42,525 nt of DNA from positions 1-42,525 of the forward strand of contig JAJFJJ010000036.1 in assembly GCA_021774195.1 (NCBI GenBank). Direction: 5' to 3'. Position numbers and translations under genes: made by a program. This stretch comes from Nitrosomonas sp. GTDB taxonomy: Bacteria; Pseudomonadota; Gammaproteobacteria; Burkholderiales; Nitrosomonadaceae. Positions 1-9,000 of the stretch are shown here, one piece after another. The notes beneath the pieces are model-generated. The model saw only the letters and a program-made list of their open reading frames with translations, searched no databases and was not told the DNA's origin. Each line of letters starts with the position of its first letter. The first letter of the stretch is position 1.

Positions 1-141
1 TAACTATTCAGCTTACCCCTAGAATCCATCATTTCTGTGTTACAAAATGATCATTTACACGTGTAAACTCACATTTTGCGCCTTGAACTGATGAATTCTA
101 GGGGCAATCAGAACAGTTACCGAAATATACTGAATAATTAC
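1..141 (+). mobile_element. MITE family A, copy 1 (left end at window edge)
   Basis: This is a non-coding palindromic element of about 142 bp whose first G would lie one base before the window. It begins TAACTATTCAGC and ends CTGAATAATTAC, giving terminal inverted repeats GTAAYTATTCAG. A second, inner inverted repeat (around CCCCTAGAAT and ATTCTAGGGG) and a 14-bp palindrome TTTACACGTGTAAA at 54-67 let nearly the whole unit fold into one hairpin. Three further copies are at 9764, 16593 and 42124. The left target duplication cannot be seen. The right TIR supplies the stop codon of the GST-like gene. No transposase is encoded, so it must be moved in trans. An IS66-type helper is suggested by the GTAA ends and 8-bp duplications of other copies, but this is inference. 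Confidence 0.85.
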
Positions 142-857
142 GAAACCGCTACGTTTAATTCAGGATAATATTCGTTTGATATGCGTTGACAGTAATCGAC
201 AAGATTCTGTTTACTCAGTGCGTATTCCTTAACCGGTGATTCTATCGGACAGGCAAGCGTGTTGATCAAAAAACCAAATGCAGTGGCATCTAAGCTGGTC
301 GGTTTGTCACCCATGAAATAAGGCTTGTTAGCTAAGAAATCAGAAATTGCATCCAAATTATCGCGGCCCAGTTGAAAAATTTCTTCGCTACTATGCCGAC
401 CAATCCCGTGTCCGTGAATTTGTCGACGAATCAAAATCCGATAAACCCATGCAACCATGTCTCTGATAAATGGCGGCAAAGTATGGAAAATAGCTCTTTT
501 GTTCACTTGCCAGTTCTCTTCAGAATATTGCCAGCGCGTGTACATCGTGATCCAAAATAAATGCTCCTCAATTAAGCGGCGCATGGCTAAGCTGATCGCT
601 TTTTCAGATGGACTCAAATCAGCATCCAATTTGTCACCATGTTTTTTTATTAGATGTTGAATGATAAGGTCGCTATCAGCAATTTTTTTGTCGCCATCTT
701 CAATAAACGGCAGTTTTCCCTTTGGCGATTTTAGCGGCAGATTATGAACTATCTGATACGGCGTGTTAGTCAAGCGTAGATAAGTCTCTAACTTACAACA
801 AAAATGGCTTAGGTTGGGAATACCCCAAGTACGGACAAATTGATGCAATTTAATCAT
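138..857 (-). CDS. GST-fold protein, metaxin/FAXC-like
   Basis: This is a 239-residue soluble protein with an N-terminal thioredoxin-like GST half (MIKLHQF..WGIPNLSHFCCKLETYL, then KLPFIEDGDKKIADSDLIIQHL) and an all-helical C-terminal half containing the usual YFMGDKPTSLDATAFGFL-type segment. The pattern fits the bacterial relatives of failed-axon-connections/metaxin rather than classical glutathione transferases; the substrate is unknown. I chose the ATG at 855-857 because GGGGAAGG lies just upstream; a TTG four codons earlier is the only longer option. The stop codon TAA (138-140) is made by the end of a MITE, so the original C-terminus may have been slightly different. It lies downstream of mfd on the same strand with about 100 bases between them. 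The fold assignment is fairly secure; the function is not. Confidence 0.8.
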   Translation of the reverse strand: MIKLHQFVRTWGIPNLSHFCCKLETYLRLTNTPYQIVHNLPLKSPKGKLPFIEDGDKKIADSDLIIQHLIKKHGDKLDADLSPSEKAISLAMRRLIEEHLFWITMYTRWQYSEENWQVNKRAIFHTLPPFIRDMVAWVYRILIRRQIHGHGIGRHSSEEIFQLGRDNLDAISDFLANKPYFMGDKPTSLDATAFGFLINTLACPIESPVKEYALSKQNLVDYCQRISNEYYPELNVAVS

Positions 858-957
858 AACCTTCCCCAATTAATTGTATTTTGCAAGTCAATATAAACTG
901 GATACTTTTAAATTGCAAGTGACCGATGTTCCTTCCCGAATACTTAAAAAAATGGCA

Positions 958-3900
958 CTATTCAGCAGGCGTTAGTTCATGGACAAATTGTTTAACACGC
1001 GCCACGCGCATTTCGACGGACTGAATTTGCACTTGAATTCTAATTTTATCTGGCCCTGACAAAGCATATTCCCGGCTACTCTGTATTAGTATCATGACTT
1101 TCGCTGGATCAACCGGTGGATTGGGCATAAAGTGAACCTGAATACTCTCAGTGCCGGCATCAATACGAACGATGCCCAACGGCTTAGCTGCGATTCGTAA
1201 ACGATGACAATCCAATAAAGCCCGAGCTGAATTTGGCAATAAACCAAAGCGATCAATCAATTCACGTTGCATGTCATCCAGCGCATCATCATCGATACAG
1301 TTCGCCAGACGTTTATATAAAACCAGTCGTTCATGAATGTCATGACAGTATTCGTCCGGCAGTAATGCCGGGACATGCAAATTAATCTCGGTCGCAACCC
1401 CCAACGGATGCTGCATATCCGGTTCTCGACCGTCTTTCAGCGATTTTATAGCGCTGTCCAGCATGGCACTATAAAGACTAAAACCGATTTCCTGCATCTC
1501 TCCGCTCTGAGATTCACTTAGCACCGCACCAGCGCCACGAATTTCAAGGTCATGCATGGCCAAATAAAAACCCGAACCAAGTTCTTCCATGGTTTGTATG
1601 GCTTCCAAACGCTTTTTAGCTTGTGAGCCTAACGCCTCTTCTTCAGGCGTTAACAAATAAGCATAGGCTTGATGGTGGGAACGACCAACCCGGCCACGCA
1701 ATTGGTGTAATTGCGCCAAACCGAATTTGTGTGCTTTATTAATAATAATCGTGTTGGAACTTGGAATATCAATTCCCGTTTCAATGATTGTGGTGCATAA
1801 CAAGATGTTGAATCGTTGCTGATAAAAATCACGCATAACATGTTCCAACTCCCGCTCACGCATTTGGCCATGTGCAATTTTGATGCGTGCTTCCGGTAAC
1901 AAGCCGGATAGCTTTTCGTACATCAATTGGATGGTATTAACTTCATTATGCAAAAAATAAATCTGCCCGCCACGTTTCAATTCGCGCAGACAGGCTTCTC
2001 GAATAATACCCATGGAAAAAGTGCTGACAAAAGTTCTGATCGCCAAGCGACGTTGTGGTGCAGTGGCGATAATAGAGAAGTCACGTAATCCTTCCAGTGA
2101 CATCGCCAATGTGCGTGGAATTGGTGTCGCAGTGAGGGTCAAGACATCCACTTCAGCACGCATTTTCTTCAACTGTTCTTTCTGACGGACGCCAAACCGA
2201 TGTTCTTCATCAATGATGACCAAACCCAGGTTTTTGAACTTGACACTTTTTTGGATGAGTTTATGCGTACCGATGATAATGTCAATTTCACCTTTGGCTA
2301 ACCCTGCCAGTGCTTGCGTCTGTTCCTTGGCAGAACGAAAACGAGACAGTTCAGCAATCTTAACCGGCCATTGATCGGCAATCAGACCAAAACGGTCAGA
2401 AAAATTCTGGAAATGCTGCTCGGCTAGTAACGTTGTGGGGACCAGCACAGCAACCTGCTTGCCGTCTGCAACGGCAACAAAAGCGGCTCGTAATGCCACC
2501 TCAGTTTTACCAAAACCAACGTCACCGCAAATCAAACGATCCATCGGTTTATTGGACGTTAAGTCGCCTATTACAGCCTTGATAGCAGCAGCCTGGTCAG
2601 CCGTTTCCTCAAACCCAAAGCCCTCTGCAAATGCATCATAATCATGTTGCCGTAGTTCAAAACAATGTCCTTCACGTGCAGCACGTTGGGCATAAAGGTT
2701 AAGCAATTCGGCTGCAGTGTCGCGCACTTGTTGCATGGCCTTGCGTTTGGCCTTGTCCCATTGGCTGCTACCCAGTTTATGCAACGGTGCCGATTCAGGT
2801 GCTGCACCACTATATCGCCCGATTAGATAAAGTTGTGAAACCGGCACATATAGCTTGTCACCACCATTATATTCTAACGACAAGAACTCACTTAATTCCC
2901 CATCGTCCCCTTCTCCAACATCCATGCTAACCAAGCCCAAATAACGACCGATGCCATGCTGTTCATGCACCACCGGGTCACCGGGCTTAATCTCAGATAG
3001 ATCACGCAGAATATTATCGGTTGAAGTAGTTTTGCGTGATTCCCGTTCACGGCGGCCATGCACATGCGTGGCATATAATTCACTTTCAGTAATGAACGCG
3101 AGCGACTGCTCGTGCTGTATAAAACCGTTATACAGTGGCGCAACAGCCAACATAAACGGTTGATTGGTGCTCATGAACTGAGCATAATCCTGACAGGCGT
3201 CTGGGTGTAAATCATGCTCATTAAGATATTCGGCAATTAATTCACGTCTACCCATACTTTCAGCCAGCAACAATACACGGCCATTTGATTGCGTATGGGT
3301 CTGCACAAATGAAGCCAACTTTTCCAGTGGGTTATCCACATGACGATTGACCTGTATCGGTGGTAAAACATCAGTGAATTGTTCTTGCTGGGCCTCTACT
3401 TGTTGTGCATCACGCAGCATTTCAATGCGTGCATACGGTTTTAATTGCCCGAAAAAAACATCACTAGCAAGAAATAATTCACTGGGTGGAAGGAGTGGGC
3501 GTTCAAGATCCGCATGTAATAATTGATAACGCGATTGGGTATCACGCCAAAATTCGTCCATCACAGACCGAATGTCCTGATGCAAACAAATTAAACTATT
3601 TTCCGGTAGATAATCAAAAATCGTCGCGGTCTCGTCAAAAAATAGCGGGAGATAATATTCAATGCCGGCCGGTGCGTTACCTTTACTCACATCCTTATAA
3701 ATTTGTCTCTTAGATGGGTCGCCCTCAAATTTTTCTCGAAAATGGCTACGAAAACAGGCTCGTCCGGCCTCATCTAACGGGAACTCACGTGCAGGTAACA
3801 AACGAATTTCATTCATCGGGTAAATGCTGCGTTGTGTATCGACATCAAAGGTTCGAATGGTTTCGATTTCGGTATCCATTAAATCAATACGGTAAGGTAA

Positions 3901-4422
3901 GGGGCTACCCATCGGAAACAAATCAATTAAGCCACCACGAATGCTGTATTCACCGGGAGAGAAAACCTGCGTCACATGCGAATAGCCAGCCAGCGTCATT
4001 TGACCGCGCAGCCCGGCTAAATCCAACGCATCGCCTTGTTTTAGAAAAAACGTATGCGCTGCCAGATACTCCTGTGGAAGCATGCGATATAACGCCGTAG
4101 TCAGCGGCACTATAAGCACATCACAAGCGCCGCTCATCACTTGATAAAGTGTCGCGAGCCGCTCAGAAATAAGATCTTGATGTGGAGAAAATTTATCGTA
4201 AGGTAGTGTCTCCCAATCCGGCAGCAGATGTACGGTTAATTGTGGCGCAAAAAATGGAATTTCTTCCAGTAACCGTTGTGCATCGAGTGCGTTGGCGGTA
4301 ATGATGGTGATGGGTTTGGCTTGCTGAGCGCATTGCGCGAGAAAAAGCGCATCTCCAGAGCCATTAAAGCCAGAAAAGCGGGTAATGGCTCCAGGAGAAG
4401 GTAAGTGGTGCTTTTGTTGCAT
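958..4422 (-). CDS. mfd: Transcription-repair coupling factor Mfd
   Basis: This 1154-residue ATPase displaces RNA polymerase stalled at DNA lesions and recruits UvrA. The order is an N-terminal UvrB-homology region (SGDALFLAQCAQQA, LPDWETLPYDKFSPH), the RNA-polymerase-interacting CarD-like/RID domain (KPGDPVVHEQHGIGRYLG), a RecG-like SF2 translocase and a C-terminal TRCF domain. Walker A GDVGFGKTE is near residue 633, the DEEH box near 736, TATPIPRTLAMS just after it, and QLRGRVGR further on. The length is close to the E. coli protein (1148). The ATG at 4420-4422 has no evident Shine-Dalgarno sequence, and a 43-base nested inverted repeat lies 14 bases upstream, so translation control is possible. 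The lysis cassette is upstream on the same strand, 156 bases away. Confidence 0.98.
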   Translation of the reverse strand: MQQKHHLPSPGAITRFSGFNGSGDALFLAQCAQQAKPITIITANALDAQRLLEEIPFFAPQLTVHLLPDWETLPYDKFSPHQDLISERLATLYQVMSGACDVLIVPLTTALYRMLPQEYLAAHTFFLKQGDALDLAGLRGQMTLAGYSHVTQVFSPGEYSIRGGLIDLFPMGSPLPYRIDLMDTEIETIRTFDVDTQRSIYPMNEIRLLPAREFPLDEAGRACFRSHFREKFEGDPSKRQIYKDVSKGNAPAGIEYYLPLFFDETATIFDYLPENSLICLHQDIRSVMDEFWRDTQSRYQLLHADLERPLLPPSELFLASDVFFGQLKPYARIEMLRDAQQVEAQQEQFTDVLPPIQVNRHVDNPLEKLASFVQTHTQSNGRVLLLAESMGRRELIAEYLNEHDLHPDACQDYAQFMSTNQPFMLAVAPLYNGFIQHEQSLAFITESELYATHVHGRRERESRKTTSTDNILRDLSEIKPGDPVVHEQHGIGRYLGLVSMDVGEGDDGELSEFLSLEYNGGDKLYVPVSQLYLIGRYSGAAPESAPLHKLGSSQWDKAKRKAMQQVRDTAAELLNLYAQRAAREGHCFELRQHDYDAFAEGFGFEETADQAAAIKAVIGDLTSNKPMDRLICGDVGFGKTEVALRAAFVAVADGKQVAVLVPTTLLAEQHFQNFSDRFGLIADQWPVKIAELSRFRSAKEQTQALAGLAKGEIDIIIGTHKLIQKSVKFKNLGLVIIDEEHRFGVRQKEQLKKMRAEVDVLTLTATPIPRTLAMSLEGLRDFSIIATAPQRRLAIRTFVSTFSMGIIREACLRELKRGGQIYFLHNEVNTIQLMYEKLSGLLPEARIKIAHGQMRERELEHVMRDFYQQRFNILLCTTIIETGIDIPSSNTIIINKAHKFGLAQLHQLRGRVGRSHHQAYAYLLTPEEEALGSQAKKRLEAIQTMEELGSGFYLAMHDLEIRGAGAVLSESQSGEMQEIGFSLYSAMLDSAIKSLKDGREPDMQHPLGVATEINLHVPALLPDEYCHDIHERLVLYKRLANCIDDDALDDMQRELIDRFGLLPNSARALLDCHRLRIAAKPLGIVRIDAGTESIQVHFMPNPPVDPAKVMILIQSSREYALSGPDKIRIQVQIQSVEMRVARVKQFVHELTPAE

Positions 4423-4436
4423 TATTTATCTATATA

Positions 4437-4479
4437 CTGGTCTTATATGTACAATAAAGGATTGTAAGATGAAGACCAG
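4437..4479. promoter_or_regulatory. Nested inverted repeat upstream of mfd
   Basis: The outer arms CTGGTCTT (4437-4444) and AAGACCAG (4472-4479) are perfect complements. Inside, TACAAT (4450-4455) and ATTGTA (4461-4466) are also perfect complements around AAAGG. The 5-base internal loops (ATATG and AGATG) are the same size, so the structure is symmetrical. It lies in the leader of mfd, 14 bases from the start codon, and has no T-run on the mfd strand. A dimeric repressor operator or an mRNA hairpin therefore fits better than a terminator. Its function is not known. Confidence 0.5.
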
Positions 4480-4578
4480 CCCTGAATCGAAAGCAAGATA
4501 TTATATGCTAGGGTAAGCAGTAATTCATTAATAAATTTGTGTTTTCCCTATTTTTAAATTTTATCTAGTTCCCCATTC

Positions 4579-5079
4579 TTACTTGCCAGCTTTTGAAAGG
4601 TTCTCGAAGGCTTTTTGCTTATCTTTACTGCCCTGACTGGAACCAAAGAAATAAGCAGCAACCTGGGTGGAAATGGTTGTCAGTGCGCCAAGAATATAAA
4701 TGACAATATCTTTCATTCCACTTTCATTCAGATCTACCCATCCTTTTTGCATAATCCAAAAATACATGCCAAAAGTTAAGCCTATGATGAAAATCGCCAA
4801 TACAGGATGAACATTTTTGGCCAACCAGCTGGCATGCTCGGTTTCCTGGACTCTGCTTTGATTCTCTCTTGCACTGGCAGTATCGGCTAAAGTAATTTTC
4901 TTGTCTTCAATGCCCAGCTTGGCCATTTCAACTTCATGGTTCATAGAAGCCCGGGCCAATTCATTCTCAAGCTCTTTACGCTCTTCATCGTTTGTTACAT
5001 TTTTATCAATTGCGTTACCAACGGCTTCGACAAGTCCACTTGCCCCAGCACTAAATATATTTGTGAAGAAACCAGCCAT
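4579..5079 (-). CDS. Holin-like membrane protein (GTA/phage 3TM holin type)
   Basis: This 166-residue protein has a short N-terminal hydrophobic stretch (GFFTNIFSAGASGLVEAVG), a long charged helical, probably coiled-coil segment (about residues 30-85), and two clear membrane segments (about 92-110 and 122-146), followed by a polar tail. This layout matches the 'holin of 3TMs, for gene-transfer release' family. It would open the inner membrane so that the adjacent peptidoglycan hydrolase reaches the wall. The start ATG is 2 bases after the endolysin stop, and GGAGG inside the endolysin end serves as ribosome site, so the pair is one transcription unit. No capsid, tail, terminase or integrase gene lies nearby. 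The holin call rests on topology and partner. Confidence 0.72.
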   Translation of the reverse strand: MAGFFTNIFSAGASGLVEAVGNAIDKNVTNDEERKELENELARASMNHEVEMAKLGIEDKKITLADTASARENQSRVQETEHASWLAKNVHPVLAIFIIGLTFGMYFWIMQKGWVDLNESGMKDIVIYILGALTTISTQVAAYFFGSSQGSKDKQKAFENLSKAGK

Positions 5080-5081
5080 GA

Positions 5082-5615
5082 TTACAAGCCCTCCAATGTT
5101 CGTCTAACCCAGCCAAAGAAATATTTGCGACTTTCACGCCTGTTTTCGCAAATATTTACATAACGACCTATTTTTGCTAATGCAAATACGGCCAAGAATG
5201 CGCGTTTATCATCCGCATTGATTTTCTCAAGTGTGGCAGGACCGATCACGCCATCCGCTTTTACATTCACCGTCATTTGCGCGAGCTTTGCACTGGTCCG
5301 TGGACCGGCATTGACCGCGAAATCAAAAATCGACTCGGCAATATCTTGATCAACAATGTGATCACCACGGATTTTGTCCCAGTAATTAGCTTCATATAAA
5401 TCTCGAATTTTTTGCTGGAGATCAGCATCTTTTTCTAGATTCTTCGGGAAATTGATCGTGTTTTTTAATAAATCAATGTTTGTCCAACCAGACCATTTTG
5501 GATTTCTAGATCTCGCTATTCCTTTATAAGTCTCCCCACCTGGGTCGTCCGGATCATTCACATACCCACCTTCCGCTTTCATTGTCACATCGAATGCAGT
5601 ATTAAAATCGGCCAT
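5082..5615 (-). CDS. Endolysin, glycoside hydrolase 108 family (N-acetylmuramidase-like)
   Basis: This 177-residue protein starts with the GH108 signature: a helix ending in KAEGGYVNDPDDPGG, where Glu15 of EGGY is the expected catalytic acid. It then has GETYKGIARSRNPKW, a YWDKIRGDHI helix, the conserved FDFAVNAGP segment and a C-terminal peptidoglycan-binding region (VKADGVIGPATLEKI). The family comprises phage endolysins and 'secretion activator'-type muramidases. There is no signal peptide, so export should depend on the holin encoded 2 bases downstream. The start is preceded by AAGGAGG, a near-perfect ribosome site, which predicts strong translation once transcribed. No other phage gene is visible. 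The family assignment is confident; whether it serves lysis, secretion or a remnant prophage is open. Confidence 0.85.
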   Translation of the reverse strand: MADFNTAFDVTMKAEGGYVNDPDDPGGETYKGIARSRNPKWSGWTNIDLLKNTINFPKNLEKDADLQQKIRDLYEANYWDKIRGDHIVDQDIAESIFDFAVNAGPRTSAKLAQMTVNVKADGVIGPATLEKINADDKRAFLAVFALAKIGRYVNICENRRESRKYFFGWVRRTLEGL

Positions 5616-6005
5616 TCTACCTCCTTTATGGTTTAGAAAAAACTTGTAATAACAGTACTCTATGTTGACTCCAAAGAAGAAACCTTCTAACCTGTATATT
5701 TATTGTACCAACAGTTACAAATGATAATCTAACATACGGCTGCAACGTAAAAGACTGACTCTGGGTTTTAGCAAGTCACCTGGCCATAGTAAAAAATATG
5801 CGAGGTCCTTTCAGGATGACCGCTTCTTTTCGCGCACGATCGAGGTTAGGTGATTTTCTTACATAAATTTTAGATCTTTCATACTAGACCAAACATAACA
5901 ATATGCCGTTAAACAATAACGAAACATAGTTATTTGAAAATCATAAATCATAATAAAAACTATTAGTACTTTACTTCCAGAATAGTACCTTAAGGGTTAT
6001 AAACT
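5616..6005. other. Intergenic region between divergent endolysin and GGDEF-EAL genes
   Basis: This 390-base AT-rich gap separates the divergently transcribed lysis cassette and cyclic-di-GMP gene, so it must hold both promoters. I see no open frame of useful length, no copy of either MITE family and no confident operator. The strong AAGGAGG ribosome site of the endolysin lies at its left edge. Confidence 0.5.
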
Positions 6006-9000
6006 ATGAGTATAAATTTCTTTCGATGGTTAAATAATCAAGGAATACAGAAAAAATTACTGATATTTATAATTATTCCCCTTTTAGCGATACTTTTTTT
6101 TGCTATTTCTGGAATATCTGAGAAGTATCAGAAATATACCAATAGTAAAAATATACAGCATTTTTTCTCTATTGTGATTAAGCTTGATGACTTGGTTTAT
6201 GAATTACAAAAAGAACGTGGAATCAGTACAGGTCTTATTGAAATTAATGCTGAGAAATTTAAAAATAACATTAATTCTCAACGGGAACAAACTGACAAGT
6301 CATTTCGAGACTTTTCCCAACTAAAGAAGACTGTTGATACCAGTTTTTTTAGTTGGACCATACGTGAAGAGTCTTTTAATCTGGATAAACTACTAGAACA
6401 GTTGCCCATTATCCGTGAAGCGATTGATGAAAAAGATTTTAGCAACTTAATTCACAACTATTCTGATTTGAATGAACATGCCATTAACTTTATTCAACAT
6501 CTTCAACTGTTAACCACCGATAATGAATTGGCTAGACTGAGTGATGCATACACCAATTTGCTCTGGTTACAAGAGCGTTCCGGACAAGAACGAGCTACAT
6601 TGATTTGGGTTTTCGCTACAGGAAATATGGATGCAGATCACTTTCGTCAAATCATTTCCTCTATAGAATCGCAGGAAGCTTTATTAAAAAATTATAATAT
6701 CAAAGCACCAAGTAAATATCGCCATCTGTTACAAAAACAACTATCACGCCCTGTTAATGACGAAACCAATAAATTTCGTAATGCCGCCATTAATAAGGTC
6801 ATTAGAAATGAGCTCTTAAATGAACTGCAATCTTTAATTGGTTACGGTGGATTAATTCACAATTTCAAAAATTATTTGATCCAAGGCGAATTGACTTATT
6901 TTAAGGAATTTCAGAAAATAAACAAAGACATTGAACATCTGATAAAGCGCTACAAAGCCTCACCTGGTATAACACAGCAAGATCTCTATCATTTAACTAT
7001 TATCGAAGAAACACTGGCGGACTATATTAGGTCAATAGATCAGATAAACAGCCTGTTGGAACAGGGTGTTGCTACTCAGAATATTGATAAACAAGTGACA
7101 ATAGATGATACGTTAGCGTTACAAGCAATTGCATACTTACGTAAGGGTTTGACCGGAATGGATGCCGCTGTGTGGTGGAAAATTTCCACAGAACGTATTG
7201 ACCTGATAAAAGAGACAAATGATCAACTTAAAACAGATATTTCAAAATTGGTGGCAAATAATACTAAAGCTGCGGCTTACTCTCTATTACTTTATCTTTT
7301 TATAACACTGGTGACGCTTTTAGTTTCTCTCGTTATTGGTATATTTCTTATGAAACGGCTAATTGGTGAATTAACAAATATTTCCAACAGCATGAGAAAA
7401 ATGTTTCAGGAGAAAAGGTTTGACGAACCATTAAGAGTTGATGGAAAAGATGAGATTGGAACAATGGCAAAAACCTTTAATCAGCTGATTAGTGAGCAAT
7501 TAAAATTTGAATCGGAATTAAAGCTTTCCGCAGAAGTTTTCGCAAATGCTAAAGAGGCGATTATGATTGCTGATGCCAATAAACGAATACAAATGGTGAA
7601 CCCAGCATTCCAAGAAGTATCTGGTTTTAACGAGAAATATATCCAAGGAAAAGATTTTCTTTGTCTTAATGAGCGTCTAATGGATAACGAATCCTCTGAA
7701 CTCTTTTGGAGCAAGCTGCAACAGAATTCTCACTTAGAAAATGAGCTATGGTATATAAAACCGAATGGCGTAAAGTATCTTGTACGGTTAAGCACCGGTG
7801 TTGTCAAAGATAGAAAAGGAGTAATAAACAATTATATCGGTATTTTTACAGATATCACCGAACGCAAACGATATGAAAAACAAATTTGGCGCCAAGCTAA
7901 CTATGACGCTCTAACCAATCTACCAAATCGTAATATGTGCATGGATCGATTATCGCAAAACTTAAAGATCGCAAAACGAGAACAAACACAAACAGCTGTA
8001 CTCTTTATTGATCTTGATCGATTTAAACTCATTAATGACACTTTGGGACACAGTGTTGGTGATGAGTTACTTAAAGAAGTAGCCTTTCGTCTCAAAAATA
8101 CAATAAGAGAATCAGATATTGTCTCTCGACTTGGCGGTGATGAATTTATTATTATTTTGAAAGGAATCAAGCAAATTAGTACTATAGAAAGAATCTGTAA
8201 AGGAATACTCGCTGCAATATCAAGGCCTGTTCCGTTGAATGATAGTTCTGAAACATTCACATCTGGAAGCATAGGTATTGCAGTCTTTCCGCATGATGGA
8301 AAAGACGTCGAAACACTAATGAAACATGCGGATACTGCCATGTATCAAAGTAAGAAAACAGGCAGCAATAACTTTATGTTTTACAAGCAGGAAATGAATG
8401 CTGCAGTAATGCGACATATGGAAATAGAGAAAGAATTACGCAAAGGCATTACCGATCAACAGTTCCGCCTCCACTATCAATCAGTTATAGAGCTATCAAC
8501 CGGACGTGTTTCAGGGGCTGAGGCACTCATTCGTTGGCAACATCCAGAATACGGTCTTATTGGTCCAGAAAAATTCATTCAAATTGCAGAAGACTCCGAC
8601 CTAATCGTACCAATAGGAGAATGGGTTATTACAATGGCTGCTCAACAGGCGATTGAATGGAATAGGCTCAGCACACAATTGTTAAAGATTGCCGTAAATA
8701 TTTCAAGCCGCCAATTTATTAATAATGGTCAAACCATTTTAGAAACACTTACAAAAATGTTTGAAGATAAACGGTTAAAACCTGGTATGTTGGAAATTGA
8801 AATAACCGAAAGTTTGTTAATGAATGGCGCACTTAAGACTATCGATTCTCTACAACAAATACGAGATCTTGGAATAGGCATCTCACTGGATGATTTTGGT
8901 ACAGGATATTCATCACTTAGTTACCTGAAAAACTTTCCAATTTCCACCATTAAAATTGACCGCTCATTTATTCAAGACGCAACCAAAAATAAAAAAGACG

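Noticed and set aside
4500..4530. CTAGGGTAAGCAGTAATTC resembles one end of MITE A (CTAGGGGTAAGCTGAATAG).
   Set aside because: The match is short and imperfect, with no second end or central palindrome nearby; chance is likely.
4579..5615. An intact prophage around the holin and endolysin genes.
   Set aside because: Flanking genes are mfd and a signalling protein; no capsid, tail, terminase, repressor or integrase gene is present.
5616..6005. Possible small RNA or attachment site in the 390-base gap between the endolysin and the GGDEF-EAL gene.
   Set aside because: No strong hairpin with T-run, direct repeat or tRNA-like end was seen; nothing beyond two promoters can be supported.
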